This document shows positions 37,001 to 46,763 of a stretch of 64,000 bases of DNA, piece by piece (the stretch's first letter is position 1; each line of letters starts with the position of its first letter). Under the pieces are notes generated by a model that did not search any database, was not told the origin of the DNA, and was given only the letters and a program-made list of their open reading frames with translations. The position numbers and the translations under genes are program-made. Origin of the DNA: Halobellus rarus (GTDB lineage Archaea; Halobacteriota; Halobacteria; Halobacteriales; Haloferacaceae); NCBI RefSeq assembly GCF_024494595.1, contig NZ_JANHDI010000001.1, positions 496,001 through 560,000 on the forward strand, written 5' to 3'.

Positions 37001-37023
37001 TTCGCGGACGAAGGTGTGACCAG

Positions 37024-37479
37024 GTGACGCCTGTGTCCCCAGACTCTCAGGACAAATACGACGAGGACGCGTGCTCGGTGATCGACTCGCTCGAACAGAT
37101 CGGATCGCAGTGGCGGCTCATCGTCCTGCACGACCTCCAAGAGGGCGAGAAGCGCTTCAACGAACTCAAGCGCTCGACGGACGCCAGCTCCCGGACGCTT
37201 TCGCGCGTCCTCGACGACCTCCAGGAACTCGGGTTCGTCAATCGCCGGCTGGAGGAGGACGCGCCGGTGGCGACGTACTACTCGCTGACGCCGAAGGGGC
37301 GGTCGCTGTGTCCCGTGTTCGACGAGATCGAGGCGTGGGCCGACGAGTGGCTGCACGCGACGCCGACCGGCGAGGACCCCGCGGCCGTGGCCGCCGACGG
37401 CGGTTCGACGGACGAGGAGGCCGGCGACGGCGAGACGAGCGATTCGGAACGGGAAACGGTGTCGGAAACGGCCGAATAA
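37024..37479 (+). CDS. HxlR-family transcriptional regulator
   Basis: 151 residues from GTG 37024 (GTG 37033 is an alternative). A winged helix of the HxlR type is clear: CSVIDSLEQIGSQWRLIVLHD (Cys17 here), then RFNELKRSTDASSRTLSRVLDDL and the wing VATYYSLTPKGRSL. The Cys before helix 1 occupies the position of the redox-sensing Cys of Bacillus YodB/HypR. A low-complexity acidic tail ends it. It is divergent from the dioxygenase-esterase operon, which it probably controls. Confidence 0.85.
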   Translation: MTPVSPDSQDKYDEDACSVIDSLEQIGSQWRLIVLHDLQEGEKRFNELKRSTDASSRTLSRVLDDLQELGFVNRRLEEDAPVATYYSLTPKGRSLCPVFDEIEAWADEWLHATPTGEDPAAVAADGGSTDEEAGDGETSDSERETVSETAE

Positions 37480-37485
37480 CCGGGG

Positions 37486-38145
37486 TTAGACGCCCTCGAC
37501 GAGCCGTCGGAGCTGTTCGGGCGGAACGGCACCGCGGGCGGCGTGGCCCTCGTAGGCGAACGTCGGCACGCCGGTGACGCCCTGGCGCTGGGCCTCGCGG
37601 AACTGCGATTCGAGCGCGGACCGCCGTTCGTCGTCGCCGAGCGCCTCGCGGACGACGTCGGCGTCGACGTCGACGTCTTCGGCGATATCGACGAGCACGT
37701 CCTCCGAGCCGATGTCTCGCTCGTCGTGCCACAGCGCCTCGAAGACGCCCTCGTCGAAGTCGAGCCAGGTCTCGTACCCGTATCGATCACGGATCACCAC
37801 GGAGACGAGTTGCGCGGGCAGGGAGTCGACGTCGGTCGCCAACTCGACCGCCATCTCGTCGGCGCCGTACTTCTCCCGCAGCTTTCGGACGTTCGTTTTG
37901 GCCTGTTCGTAGTAGGCGTCGTCCTTGCCGTCGTCGGCGTCGTGGTCGATCGTCCCGTCGGCGTTCCGCTTGCCCGAGCGGAGGTCGAACGGGTGCCAGT
38001 CGATCCGCAGTTCCTCCTCGCGCTCGGATTGGTACTCCGAGAGGGAGCGTCGCCCGAGATAGCAGAACGGGCAGACGTAATCGGAGTAGACGGTGATGCG
38101 ATCGGTCGACGTCGCTGTCTCGGATTCGGCGGTGGCGTCTGACAT
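37486..38145 (-). CDS. DsbA-family oxidoreductase (FrnE-like)
   Basis: 219 residues from ATG 38145. The active-site pair is CPFC (about 21-24, YVCPFCYLGRRSL), with a helical insert and the GVTGVPTFAYEG motif (about 187-198) containing the cis-Pro. FrnE-like members act in the cytoplasm as thiol oxidoreductases or isomerases. It is convergent with hxlR (6 bases apart), so it may share its stress role. Confidence 0.9.
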   Translation of the reverse strand: MSDATAESETATSTDRITVYSDYVCPFCYLGRRSLSEYQSEREEELRIDWHPFDLRSGKRNADGTIDHDADDGKDDAYYEQAKTNVRKLREKYGADEMAVELATDVDSLPAQLVSVVIRDRYGYETWLDFDEGVFEALWHDERDIGSEDVLVDIAEDVDVDADVVREALGDDERRSALESQFREAQRQGVTGVPTFAYEGHAARGAVPPEQLRRLVEGV

Positions 38146-38321
38146 CTCCGGATGGGAAGAGCGCCGCACGTAAGAAGTCGTCCCGCGTGTGCGCGGGGGC
38201 GGACCGGGCGACGAGGAACGCGGAACAGTCGCCTTGCGGACCAGGAACGGCACCGACCGCCTCCCTGAGGTGTCGGGAAGCAGTACACATACGGTCCCCG
38301 AGTGACAACTCTCGGCCGGTG

Positions 38322-39182
38322 ATGAAAGCGCAGGACTTCCTGACGTCTGATTGGGACTACTGTCTGGTCCTCGATGCGTGCCGCTACGACGTGTTCTGTG
38401 ACGTCTACGAGGAGTATCTCGACGGAACGGTCGAAAAACGCCGGAGCGCGGGGTCGTCGACGCCGGAGTGGGCCTCCCGGACGTTTACCGGTCACCACGA
38501 CATCGCGTACTTCTCGGGCAATCCCTTCATCAACGATCTCGGAATTCCGCTGAACGAACTCAAATGGGGTGCCAGCTGCGATTACGAGTGGACCGCGAAC
38601 GAGCACATCGCGGACGTCGTCGACGTCTGGAAACACGGCTGGGACGACGAACTCGGGACGGTCCCCCCCGAGAACCTCGAAGCGTCGCTGACGGAGCGAC
38701 GGGACCTCGTCGAGCGCAACGAGCGGACGGTCCTCCACTATATGCAACCGCACGCGCCGTATCTCTCTCGCGGTACGGGACAGAAGCTGAAACAGATACA
38801 GAAGGGCATCCGCAGACAGGAAGACGAAGAGACGACGGCGGCGGACGGCGGCGGCCCCATCGCCGCGCTCGGCCAGACCGTTCGCCCCCGGATCGAGAGC
38901 GCTCTGGAGGGCAGCGAACTCGCCCAGAAGGCGGGACTGTGGCTGGAACTCGACCCCGTCGACCTCGTCCAGAACGGGACCCGCGAGACCGCCTTCGAAC
39001 TCCACGAAGAGAACCTCCGCATCGCGCTCGAATCGATCGCCGACCTGGTCCCGAAACTCGACGGCACGGTCGTCGTCACCGCGGACCACGGGGAGGCCTT
39101 CGGTGAGGAGGGCGTCTGGGAACACCACATCGAGACGCACATCCCCGCGCTCGTGGACGTCCCCTGGCTCGTCGTGGAGTGA
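38322..39182 (+). CDS. sulfatase/alkaline-phosphatase-fold protein
   Basis: 286 residues from ATG 38322. It opens with WDYCLVLDACRYDVF, in which Asp residues and the Cys fall at the first metal and nucleophile positions, and near the C-terminus has VVVTADHGEAFGEEG with HHIE following, giving Asp/His metal ligands. This is the alkaline-phosphatase superfamily, in which sulfatases, phosphoglycerol transferases and AglI-like proteins occur. No signal peptide is seen. The substrate is unknown. Confidence 0.75.
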   Translation: MKAQDFLTSDWDYCLVLDACRYDVFCDVYEEYLDGTVEKRRSAGSSTPEWASRTFTGHHDIAYFSGNPFINDLGIPLNELKWGASCDYEWTANEHIADVVDVWKHGWDDELGTVPPENLEASLTERRDLVERNERTVLHYMQPHAPYLSRGTGQKLKQIQKGIRRQEDEETTAADGGGPIAALGQTVRPRIESALEGSELAQKAGLWLELDPVDLVQNGTRETAFELHEENLRIALESIADLVPKLDGTVVVTADHGEAFGEEGVWEHHIETHIPALVDVPWLVVE

Positions 39183-39330
39183 AACGCGTGTTCGTGGCTC
39201 GTCGTGGAGTTGCGGCGTGTCCCCGCGCTCGACGTCGACTGCAGCCTTCGCGGGAGCGTCGCGCCTCCGGTACGAGACTGTGTCGGTGATATACCCCCGT
39301 AATTTTGCCGGAGGTCGCAACGATAACGGC

Positions 39331-39340
39331 AGTAATTTAC
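39331..39340 (+). promoter_or_regulatory. TATA-like box of icd
   Basis: AGTAATTTAC ends 22 bases before ATG 39362 and 28 before ATG 39368, consistent with a leaderless transcript beginning at one of them. Confidence 0.5.
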
Positions 39341-39367
39341 GCCCGGTGCGGAAAGAGCCGGATGTTT

Positions 39368-40630
<1,263 letters not shown>

Positions 40631-40731
40631 GGCTGCGAGCGCCACTCGCGTTTCTCGCGCTCCGAGAATCGTTCTTTTTCGAGGCGTCGGGAGGCCGAAG
40701 GTTCAAATCCGACAGCGCCGAACGGAGCGGT

Positions 40732-41274
40732 ATGTACGCCGTCGTCGGCTGCACCGACTGCGAGCACCTGTGGATCCTGCAGGATCCGCGGGCCGCCGAG
40801 ACCGCGACGTGTCCGCGCTGCGGGCGGACGCATCGAACGAAGAAGCTCCGCCGCTTCGTCGAGGACGAGAACCGCGAGGCCGCAAGGCAGGGGCGGGCGG
40901 CGCTGCTCGCGAAGCGCGGCGGCAACAGCGAGGCGTTCGCGGAGACGGCCCACGTCGCGGAGATGGAACGCGAGATCGGCGAGCGCGGGGGAACGGTCGA
41001 CGACACCGAGTACCTCGAAGGCTCCGGTCTCGACGCCGACGAAGTCGCGGCGGCCGGTGAACGCGCGGAGCGGGGAACGAGCGCCGGATCCGCCGGCAGC
41101 CGGATCGACGTGGTCCGCGAGGCGCTGCGCGAGTGCGACGCGCCGACGGCCGACGACGTCGCGAGCTACGCCGAGGAGCGCGGCGTGCCGGCCGAAAAGG
41201 CCCGCGAGATACTGACGAAGCTGTCCCGACGCGGCGAGGTGACGGAGTCGGGCGGCGCGTACCGCCTGCTCTGA
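40732..41274 (+). CDS. zinc-ribbon plus winged-helix protein (DUF5817-like)
   Basis: 180 residues. An N-terminal zinc ribbon uses CTDC (Cys7, Cys10) and CPRC (Cys27, Cys30), followed by a charged helix and, from about residue 120, a winged-helix domain (DDVASYAEERGVPAEKAREIL, TKLSRRGEVTESGGAYRLL). The size and N-terminal ribbon fit the haloarchaeal DUF5817 group. A DNA- or RNA-binding role is inferred; no partner is evident. The next gene starts 6 bases later. Confidence 0.7.
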   Translation: MYAVVGCTDCEHLWILQDPRAAETATCPRCGRTHRTKKLRRFVEDENREAARQGRAALLAKRGGNSEAFAETAHVAEMEREIGERGGTVDDTEYLEGSGLDADEVAAAGERAERGTSAGSAGSRIDVVREALRECDAPTADDVASYAEERGVPAEKAREILTKLSRRGEVTESGGAYRLL

Positions 41275-41280
41275 CCGTCG

Positions 41281-41664
41281 ATGTCGGATATTAGCGGAAC
41301 CGGAACCGTCGGGTCCGCCGCTCGCGGCGTCGTCGCGCTCTGCTTCGTCGGCGGCGCGGTCCTGGCGGTCACGGGGCGACTCGTCGTCGCCGGCGTCGCG
41401 TTCCTCGCGGGGCACACCTTCCTCGCGACGGCCGCGATGGTGGAAGGACAGCGACGACGCGGGGCCGGCCTGTCGCTGTCCGGCGTCGGCTGGCTCGCGC
41501 TCTCGGTGAGCCTCGGGGCGGGGGGTTCGTCAGCGGGCGGAGTCGCGGTTCCCGAAACGCCGCTTCTCGCCGTCGGAATCGGGCTCGTGACCGTTGGGAC
41601 GCTGCTCGTCGTCGGGGCGCTCGGGGCCGGTGATGCCGAGGCGGAGTCGACGCCGAAGAACTAG
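41281..41664 (+). CDS. small four-helix membrane protein
   Basis: 127 residues with hydrophobic segments at about 15-32, 35-54, 64-80 and 92-113. No family is recognised. It is 6 bases from the zinc-ribbon gene, so co-transcription is likely, but a shared function is only a suggestion. Convergent with hmgA, 9 bases apart. Confidence 0.65.
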   Translation: MSDISGTGTVGSAARGVVALCFVGGAVLAVTGRLVVAGVAFLAGHTFLATAAMVEGQRRRGAGLSLSGVGWLALSVSLGAGGSSAGGVAVPETPLLAVGIGLVTVGTLLVVGALGAGDAEAESTPKN

Positions 41665-41673
41665 TCCGGCGGC

Positions 41674-42885
41674 CTACCGCCCCAACTCCGCGTGGGCGCT
41701 GGAGAGGTGCCGCGAGGCGAGCGCAGAGAGCAGCGACAGTTCGCCGGCCAGCGCGCCGACGGCGATGTACTCCGCGAGGGCGTCGGCGTTCGAGCCCGCG
41801 GGGTCGCCGCCGCCGCGGACGCCCAGGACGTCCAGCGCTTCCGACTGCGTCGGGAGTTTGGTGCCGCCGCCGACCGTCCCCACCTCCAGGGACGCCAGCG
41901 AGACCGAGAGATAGAGGTCGTCGTCGCGCACTTCGGCGGTCGTGATGGCGTTCGCGCCCTCGACGACCTGCGCCTCGTCCTGCCCGGTCGCGAGGAACAT
42001 CGCGGCGACGACGTTCGCGACGTGGGCGTTGAACCCGAGGCTGCCCGCCTTCGCCGACCCGACGAGGTTCTTCCGGGTGTTGAGTTCCGCGATGTCCTCC
42101 GGCGTCGTGTGCAGGCGCTCCTCGACGACCTCGCGAGGGATCGTCACGTCCGCCGTCACCGAGCGGCCGCGCCCCTCGACGGCGTTGATCGCGGCGGGCT
42201 TCTTGTCCGTGCAGAGGTTCCCCGAGAGGGCGACGAGGTCCGCCTCGGTCTCGCTCTCGACGACGCCGCAGGCCGCTTCGGTCGCGATGGTGGCCATGTT
42301 CATCCCCATCGCGTCCTTCGTGTCGTAGCGGAATCTGAGATAGACGGAGTTGCCGACGACGTACGGCGTCACGTCCAGGAGTTCGCCGTGGCTCGTGGTC
42401 GACTCCGCCGCCTCGACCAGCCGTTCGGTGTTGTCGCGGACCCACGAGACGAGCGCCTCGGCCTCGATCACGTCCGCGACGCGGAACACCGGCGCGCGGG
42501 TCATTCCGGACTTGATGATCCGCGCGTTCGCGCCGCCGGCGGCCGAGAGCACCGAACAGCCGCGGTTGACGCTGGCCAGCAGCGCCCCCTCGGTCGTCGC
42601 CATCGGCAGGTACGTCTCGCCGCCGGCGGCACCGCCGTTCACGGAGACGGGGCCGGCGACGCCCAGCGGCACCTGGACCGCGCCGAGCATGTTCTCGATG
42701 TTCGATTCCGCGCGCTCGGCCGGGAAGCCGTAGTTTCCGACGGCGTCGAGCGTCGCGCCGGTCTCGCTCTCGACGAGCAGTCGACGCGCCGCGGCGGCGA
42801 CGTCGGCGTCGGCGTGGTCGTCCAGTTCGTGAAGCCGGAGGTCCCCCTCGCGGACGCGCGCGGCGAGGTCGGCGGCGTCTGTCAT
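41674..42885 (-). CDS. hmgA: 3-hydroxy-3-methylglutaryl-CoA reductase
   Basis: 403 residues, the usual haloarchaeal length. Catalytic positions are visible: Glu in ENMLGAVQVPLGVAGP, Lys in the KDAMGMNMAT segment, Asp in ATGQDEAQ, and the C-terminal His in SAHAELGR. It is class I, NADPH-dependent, and produces mevalonate for isoprenoid lipids; haloarchaeal forms are the target of mevinolin. It stands alone. Confidence 0.97.
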   Translation of the reverse strand: MTDAADLAARVREGDLRLHELDDHADADVAAAARRLLVESETGATLDAVGNYGFPAERAESNIENMLGAVQVPLGVAGPVSVNGGAAGGETYLPMATTEGALLASVNRGCSVLSAAGGANARIIKSGMTRAPVFRVADVIEAEALVSWVRDNTERLVEAAESTTSHGELLDVTPYVVGNSVYLRFRYDTKDAMGMNMATIATEAACGVVESETEADLVALSGNLCTDKKPAAINAVEGRGRSVTADVTIPREVVEERLHTTPEDIAELNTRKNLVGSAKAGSLGFNAHVANVVAAMFLATGQDEAQVVEGANAITTAEVRDDDLYLSVSLASLEVGTVGGGTKLPTQSEALDVLGVRGGGDPAGSNADALAEYIAVGALAGELSLLSALASRHLSSAHAELGR

Positions 42886-43178
42886 ATCGGCCCATTCCCC
42901 GGGGCGACCCTAACGGTTTCCGGTTTTCCCGACGCGGGTGGGGTTCGTCGTTCGCCGAGCGGAGTCGCGTTCGCCGATGGCCGGATTCGCGGGGAGCGTT
43001 GGGTGGTGGCTTTCCGGCGGGCGGCGTCTGGAACGTCCGGCGCGACTGCGCGCCCGGAAGGGAAACCTATAGTAGCGTTTGCAACTGACTGCTCATCCGA
43101 CCGCACGCACTCGTGCGGTCGAGTGAGGGAAGACTTGCAAACGCTACTATACTCGTCGCCTCGCGGGGAGCATCGACT
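42886..43178. other. hmgA-pyrF intergenic region
   Basis: 293 bases between the divergent hmgA and pyrF genes. The right half is the 84-bp inverted-repeat element, followed by 27 bases to the pyrF ATG. No TATA-like box is evident on the pyrF side between the element and the gene, so the element may supply the promoter or its RNA may lie in the leader. Confidence 0.45.
43068..43151. repeat. 84-bp terminal-inverted-repeat element with inner hairpin
   Basis: Exact 17-bp inverted ends, TATAGTAGCGTTTGCAA (43068-43084) and its complement (43135-43151), enclose a perfect 9-bp hairpin (GACCGCACG/CGTGCGGTC at 43099-43107 and 43112-43120, 4-base loop). There is no ORF inside. It ends 27 bases before the pyrF start codon. 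It may be a MITE-like element or an mRNA leader structure. See findings. Confidence 0.75.
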
Positions 43179-43988
43179 ATGACCGCGCCGTTCTTCCAGC
43201 GACTCCGCGACCGCATCGAGCGGACCGACAGCGTCGTCTCCGTCGGCCTCGACGCCGACCGCTCGCGACTCCCCGAGCACCTCCTCGAGAAGGACCTCCC
43301 GCAGTGGGCGTTCAACCGCCGGATCATCGACGCGACACACGAGCACGCCGCATGCTACAAGCCGAACGCGGCGTTCTACGAGAGCGCGGAGGGCTGGCGG
43401 TCGCTCCGGGAGACCATCGCCTACGCCGACGGCAAGGACGTCCCGGTCCTCTTGGACGCCAAGCGCGCCGACATCGGCAACACGACGCGGCAGTACGCCG
43501 AACTGCTGGACGACGTCGACGCGATCACCGTCAACCCGTACATGGGACGGGACTCGCTGCAGCCGTTTCTCGACCGCGCCGACAAGGGCGTCTTCGTCCT
43601 CTGTCGGACCTCGAACCCCGGCGGAGCGGACCTCCAGGACCTCGAACTGGATTCGGGCGAGACCGTCTACGAGCGGGTCGCCGCGCTCGCGGACCTGTGG
43701 AACGAACACGGCAACGTCGGGCTCGTCGTCGGCGCGACCGCGCCGGACGAGTTGGAATCGATCCGCGAGCAGGTCCCCGACCTCCCCTTCCTCGTGCCGG
43801 GAATCGGCGCGCAGGGCGGCGACGCCGAGGCCGCCGTCGAGCACGGACTGTCGGAGGGTGTCGGCCTCGTCAACTCCTCGCGCGGGATCATCTTCGCCGG
43901 CGAGGATCAGGGCGAAGCGTTCGCGAGGGCCGCCGGCGACGCGGCCCGACGGCTGAAGCGACGGCTGAATCAGTATCGTAGCGACTGA
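43179..43988 (+). CDS. pyrF: orotidine 5'-phosphate decarboxylase
   Basis: 269 residues from ATG 43179. The active-site motif is LLDAKRADIGNT (about 91-102) with Asp and Lys, and the beta-barrel ends in PFLVPGIGAQGGDAEAAV. This is the PyrF type-2 subfamily, larger than the roughly 210-residue archaeal form. It makes UMP in pyrimidine synthesis. The 84-bp palindromic element lies just upstream, perhaps in its leader. Confidence 0.92.
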   Translation: MTAPFFQRLRDRIERTDSVVSVGLDADRSRLPEHLLEKDLPQWAFNRRIIDATHEHAACYKPNAAFYESAEGWRSLRETIAYADGKDVPVLLDAKRADIGNTTRQYAELLDDVDAITVNPYMGRDSLQPFLDRADKGVFVLCRTSNPGGADLQDLELDSGETVYERVAALADLWNEHGNVGLVVGATAPDELESIREQVPDLPFLVPGIGAQGGDAEAAVEHGLSEGVGLVNSSRGIIFAGEDQGEAFARAAGDAARRLKRRLNQYRSD

Positions 43989-44034
43989 TCGACGGCATTC
44001 CGGAACCTCCCGACTCGACCGGCCTTTTTTCGTG

Positions 44035-44229
44035 TTACCGGAATTCCGGGACCTCGTCGTCGGTATCGCCTTCCGAGAAGACGTCCTCGCTACCCTCCGG
44101 ATCCGCGCAGTGGACGCAGACGCCCTGCTCGGTGTCGAAGTGGACCGAACAGACGGCCGCCCCGCAGCGGTGGCAGGCGTACTCGGCCTCGCGGCGCTCG
44201 CACACCTGGCAGACACCTGTCACGCTCAT
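44035..44229 (-). CDS. small zinc-finger protein
   Basis: 64 residues with two or three Cys/His knuckles: CQVC (residues 7-10), CHRC (19-22), then CVHC (38-41) and His. The arrangement is like haloarchaeal HIT-type/zf small proteins, which have about 60 residues. Its partner is unknown. Confidence 0.7.
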   Translation of the reverse strand: MSVTGVCQVCERREAEYACHRCGAAVCSVHFDTEQGVCVHCADPEGSEDVFSEGDTDDEVPEFR

Positions 44230-44347
44230 AGTCGGGAGTACGCTCGGCGTTCACTTTAGTCACGGGGACGAACGGCTGCGTCCGGACGTCGGTTCGGTGA
44301 CCAGCCGACGAGCAACGCTCTTTGCCCCGGCGTTCCCAACGGTGTGT

Positions 44348-44593
44348 ATGAGCATCACGCTGTACGCGCTCGACGGCTGTCCGTTCTGCGAGGACGTCCA
44401 CGACGCGCTCGGGGAGCACGACGTCGACTACGAGACCGTCTGGGTCGAGGGGCTGCACTCCGAACGCGACGAGGTAAAGCGCGTGAGCGGGCAGCGCGCC
44501 GTTCCCGTGCTCGTCGACGACGAGCGGGGCGTCACGATGAACGAGAGCGAGAACATCCTGTCCTACGTCGAGCGCACGCTCGCGGACCAATGA
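44348..44593 (+). CDS. glutaredoxin-like protein
   Basis: 81 residues. The thioredoxin-fold start is SITLYALDGCPFCEDVHDAL (CPFC active site, residues 10-13) with AVPVLVDD near residue 52 (cis-Pro) and a C-terminal helix ENILSYVERTL. It is probably a thiol-disulfide exchanger. It overlaps the next gene by 4 bases. Confidence 0.85.
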   Translation: MSITLYALDGCPFCEDVHDALGEHDVDYETVWVEGLHSERDEVKRVSGQRAVPVLVDDERGVTMNESENILSYVERTLADQ

Positions 44594-45123
44594 AGATCTA
44601 CACCGGCCGCGGCGACGAGGGAATGACGGACCTGCGGGATATGTCGCGGGTCTCGAAGACGAGCGCCCGGATCGAGGCCTACGGGACGGTCGACGAGGCG
44701 AACGCGCTCGTCGGTACCGCTCGACCGACCGGCCACGACGACGTCGACGAGACGCTCGAACGAATTCAGAACCATCTCCACGTTATCCAGGCGGACTTCG
44801 CGAACCCTGCTCCCGAGGACGACGATCCCGTGGTGACCGCGACGCACGTCGAGGAGGTCGAGGACGCCATCGACGAGGCCGAGGCGGAACTCGACCCGCT
44901 GACGTCGTTCGTTCTCCCCGGCGGAAGCGAGGCCGGAGCGACGCTGCATCACGCGCGGGCGGTCGTCCGCCGGGCCGAACGCCGCGCGGTCGACCTCGCG
45001 GCCGACGAACCAGTTAACGGGGAAGCGATCCGGTATCTCAACCGGCTCTCCGACGCCCTGTTCGTCCTCGCGCGTCTGGTCAACGCCCGAGACGGCGTCC
45101 CCGAGGAGTCGCCGTCGTACTGA
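44590..45123 (+). CDS. cob(I)alamin adenosyltransferase, PduO type
   Basis: 177 residues. The ATP-binding start KIYTGRGDEGMTDLRD and the C-terminal helix pair RAERRAVDLA and YLNRLSDALFVLARLVN with the conserved Arg and Asn are diagnostic of the PduO/EutT-type family. The N-terminus has MTDL where many homologues have TTGL. It makes adenosylcobalamin, and this one may belong to cobamide salvage. It overlaps the glutaredoxin-like gene by 4 bases. Confidence 0.9.
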   Translation: MKIYTGRGDEGMTDLRDMSRVSKTSARIEAYGTVDEANALVGTARPTGHDDVDETLERIQNHLHVIQADFANPAPEDDDPVVTATHVEEVEDAIDEAEAELDPLTSFVLPGGSEAGATLHHARAVVRRAERRAVDLAADEPVNGEAIRYLNRLSDALFVLARLVNARDGVPEESPSY

Positions 45124-45174
45124 TCCGGCGTCGGTTCCGTCGTCGCGGTCGAAGCCAACGCGCCGAAGAAGAAC

Positions 45175-45182
45175 GCTTAAGT
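45175..45182 (+). promoter_or_regulatory. TATA-like box of tRNA-Val
   Basis: GCTTAAGT lies 27-34 bases upstream of the tRNA 5' end, the spacing of archaeal tRNA promoters. Confidence 0.5.
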
Positions 45183-45208
45183 CCGGCGACGGGGAAGAAT
45201 CGATGCGC

Positions 45209-45283
45209 GGGTCGGTGGTCTAGTCCGGTTATGACGGCTCCTTCACACGGAGCAGGCCGGCGGTTCGAATCCGCCCCGACCCA
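45209..45283 (+). tRNA. tRNA-Val (anticodon CAC)
   Basis: A complete 75-base tRNA: acceptor GGGTCGG/CCGACCC with discriminator A, anticodon stem GCTCC/GGAGC with loop TTCACAC and anticodon CAC, T-arm with GGTTCGAATCC. There is no intron. It marks the left border of the accessory gene cluster that follows. The 166 bases after it hold no recognisable gene. Confidence 0.95.
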
Positions 45284-45449
45284 TGTTTCTGCGGCGCATC
45301 ACGAGGAACCGAATGACGAGTCGCGCCGCAAAAATGGCGTTCCAGGCGGATTCGAGCCAGGGAGGTCGTGCTCCAGCCCGTACGTGTGGAATGCGGCCGC
45401 GTCCAGGTCCGCCTGCACGCGTTCACGCTTTCAGGATCGGTCGCCGGAT

Positions 45450-46763
45450 TCAGTTCTGCTCACTCGTTGCGTATCTCCGCCCCCCGACTTGACGCTCGAT
45501 AAACCGTTCGTACTCACCGAGGACGACCTCCGGGGTGAAATCCGCGGCCCGCTGCCGCAGGGACATCTCCGGCAGTGGGTGTCGGAGAGTCTCCAGAACG
45601 GCTGCGGCGAGCCCCGAGGCATCGCCCACTGGAGCGAGTCGACCGCACACCCCGCCCCCTTCAAGCAGTATCTCCCGAGGGCCGCTCGGACAGTCGGTGG
45701 CGACGATCTGGGTCCCACAGGCGAGCGCTTCGATGAGTACCGTGGGAAGCCCCTCGAAGCGGGAGGAGAGCATGAACACGCTGGCTCGGTACATGTAACG
45801 GTACGGGTTCTCGACGTATCCCGGGAACGACACGACATCCCCGATACCGAGCGTCTCGGCGAGGTTTAGCAAGCGCTCACGCTGCGAGCCCGTACCGGCC
45901 AGAACCCCCCTCGTGTTCGGGTTCGACTCGTGGACTTCGGCGAATGCTCGCAACCACGTCTCGAGGTCCTTTTGCTCCTCGTGTCGGCCGACGAAGACGA
46001 CGACGTCCAGGTCGTCGTCCTCGATCCACTCGTGGTCAACCGGACTGGCGGCCTGTTCGCGTATCGCACCGATATCGACAGGGTTGTGCAGGACCGACAT
46101 CTCGGCCGGATCGAGAGCCATCCGCTCAACCATACTGTCGAGGACGCCCTGTGAGACGCCAACGACGTGATCGGCCGTCGGAAACAGCCTGATGGCCAGG
46201 TACTCCAGTGCCCGACCTTTCGTCGTTTGGGACGGGGACTCCCCGAACGCACAGTGCTTGACCGGAACGATGACCGTGTCGACGTCGACCAGCCGGTTCG
46301 CTGCCAGACAGACGACGCTCGCGTGGGTCATCTGCGGGAAGATGATCGCCGGCTGCACGCGCTGGAGGTATCTGGCTAGCGCTGGAACGTGGGTGGCGAT
46401 ACCGAGTCCCGGGAGTATTGGTCCGAGTTCAGTGACGGTGACATCCGGTGAGATTTTCTCCGCGAGTCGACCCCTGAGGTCTGAGACGACTAGTTCGACA
46501 TCGTGGCCGCCTGCGGACAACCCGTTGACGATGGCGACCGTCACCTGCTCGGCCCCGCCGGTCATAAGATTCGGGATGTAGAACGTCAGTCTCGGTCCAC
46601 TGTTCGCACCTGTCGATCGATTTGTATGTCCATCTCCCGCGTCGGTGGTTCGTCTGGAAGCGAGGAGCGGCTCGATTACGGGTATTCCGCCGAGTAGTCC
46701 CGTCCTGGCGCCTCTCTCATTCCGGTGTCTCCCCCACGTTGCCACCGGCTTGGTACTCTTCAT
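45450..46763 (-). CDS. glycosyltransferase family 4
   Basis: 437 residues from ATG 46763. The GT-B core begins at about residue 58 (RLTFYIPNLMTGGAEQ), with VVFVGRHEEQKDLETWLRAF (about 254-273) and the nucleotide-sugar EX7E motif EGLPTVLIE near 340. The first 57 residues are charged and unusual, so the start may be wrong or the gene may have fused upstream sequence. No signal peptide. The acceptor sugar or lipid is unknown. It is the last gene of the operon-like block from 50.1 kb. Confidence 0.9.
   Translation of the reverse strand: MKSTKPVATWGRHRNERGARTGLLGGIPVIEPLLASRRTTDAGDGHTNRSTGANSGPRLTFYIPNLMTGGAEQVTVAIVNGLSAGGHDVELVVSDLRGRLAEKISPDVTVTELGPILPGLGIATHVPALARYLQRVQPAIIFPQMTHASVVCLAANRLVDVDTVIVPVKHCAFGESPSQTTKGRALEYLAIRLFPTADHVVGVSQGVLDSMVERMALDPAEMSVLHNPVDIGAIREQAASPVDHEWIEDDDLDVVVFVGRHEEQKDLETWLRAFAEVHESNPNTRGVLAGTGSQRERLLNLAETLGIGDVVSFPGYVENPYRYMYRASVFMLSSRFEGLPTVLIEALACGTQIVATDCPSGPREILLEGGGVCGRLAPVGDASGLAAAVLETLRHPLPEMSLRQRAADFTPEVVLGEYERFIERQVGGRRYATSEQN

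Noticed and set aside
39160-39215. Duplicate GGCTCGTCGTGGAGT after the sulfatase-fold gene as an insertion site
   Set aside because: The match is only about 16 bases and could be a simple local duplication; no element is bounded by it.
45229-45426. Short protein across tRNA-Val (ends RVKEPS)
   Set aside because: It is a translation of the tRNA sequence; the cloverleaf explains the DNA.
45284-45449. Second tRNA or integrase remnant after tRNA-Val
   Set aside because: A T-arm-like motif GATTCGAGCC occurs but no cloverleaf or integrase motif can be assembled.
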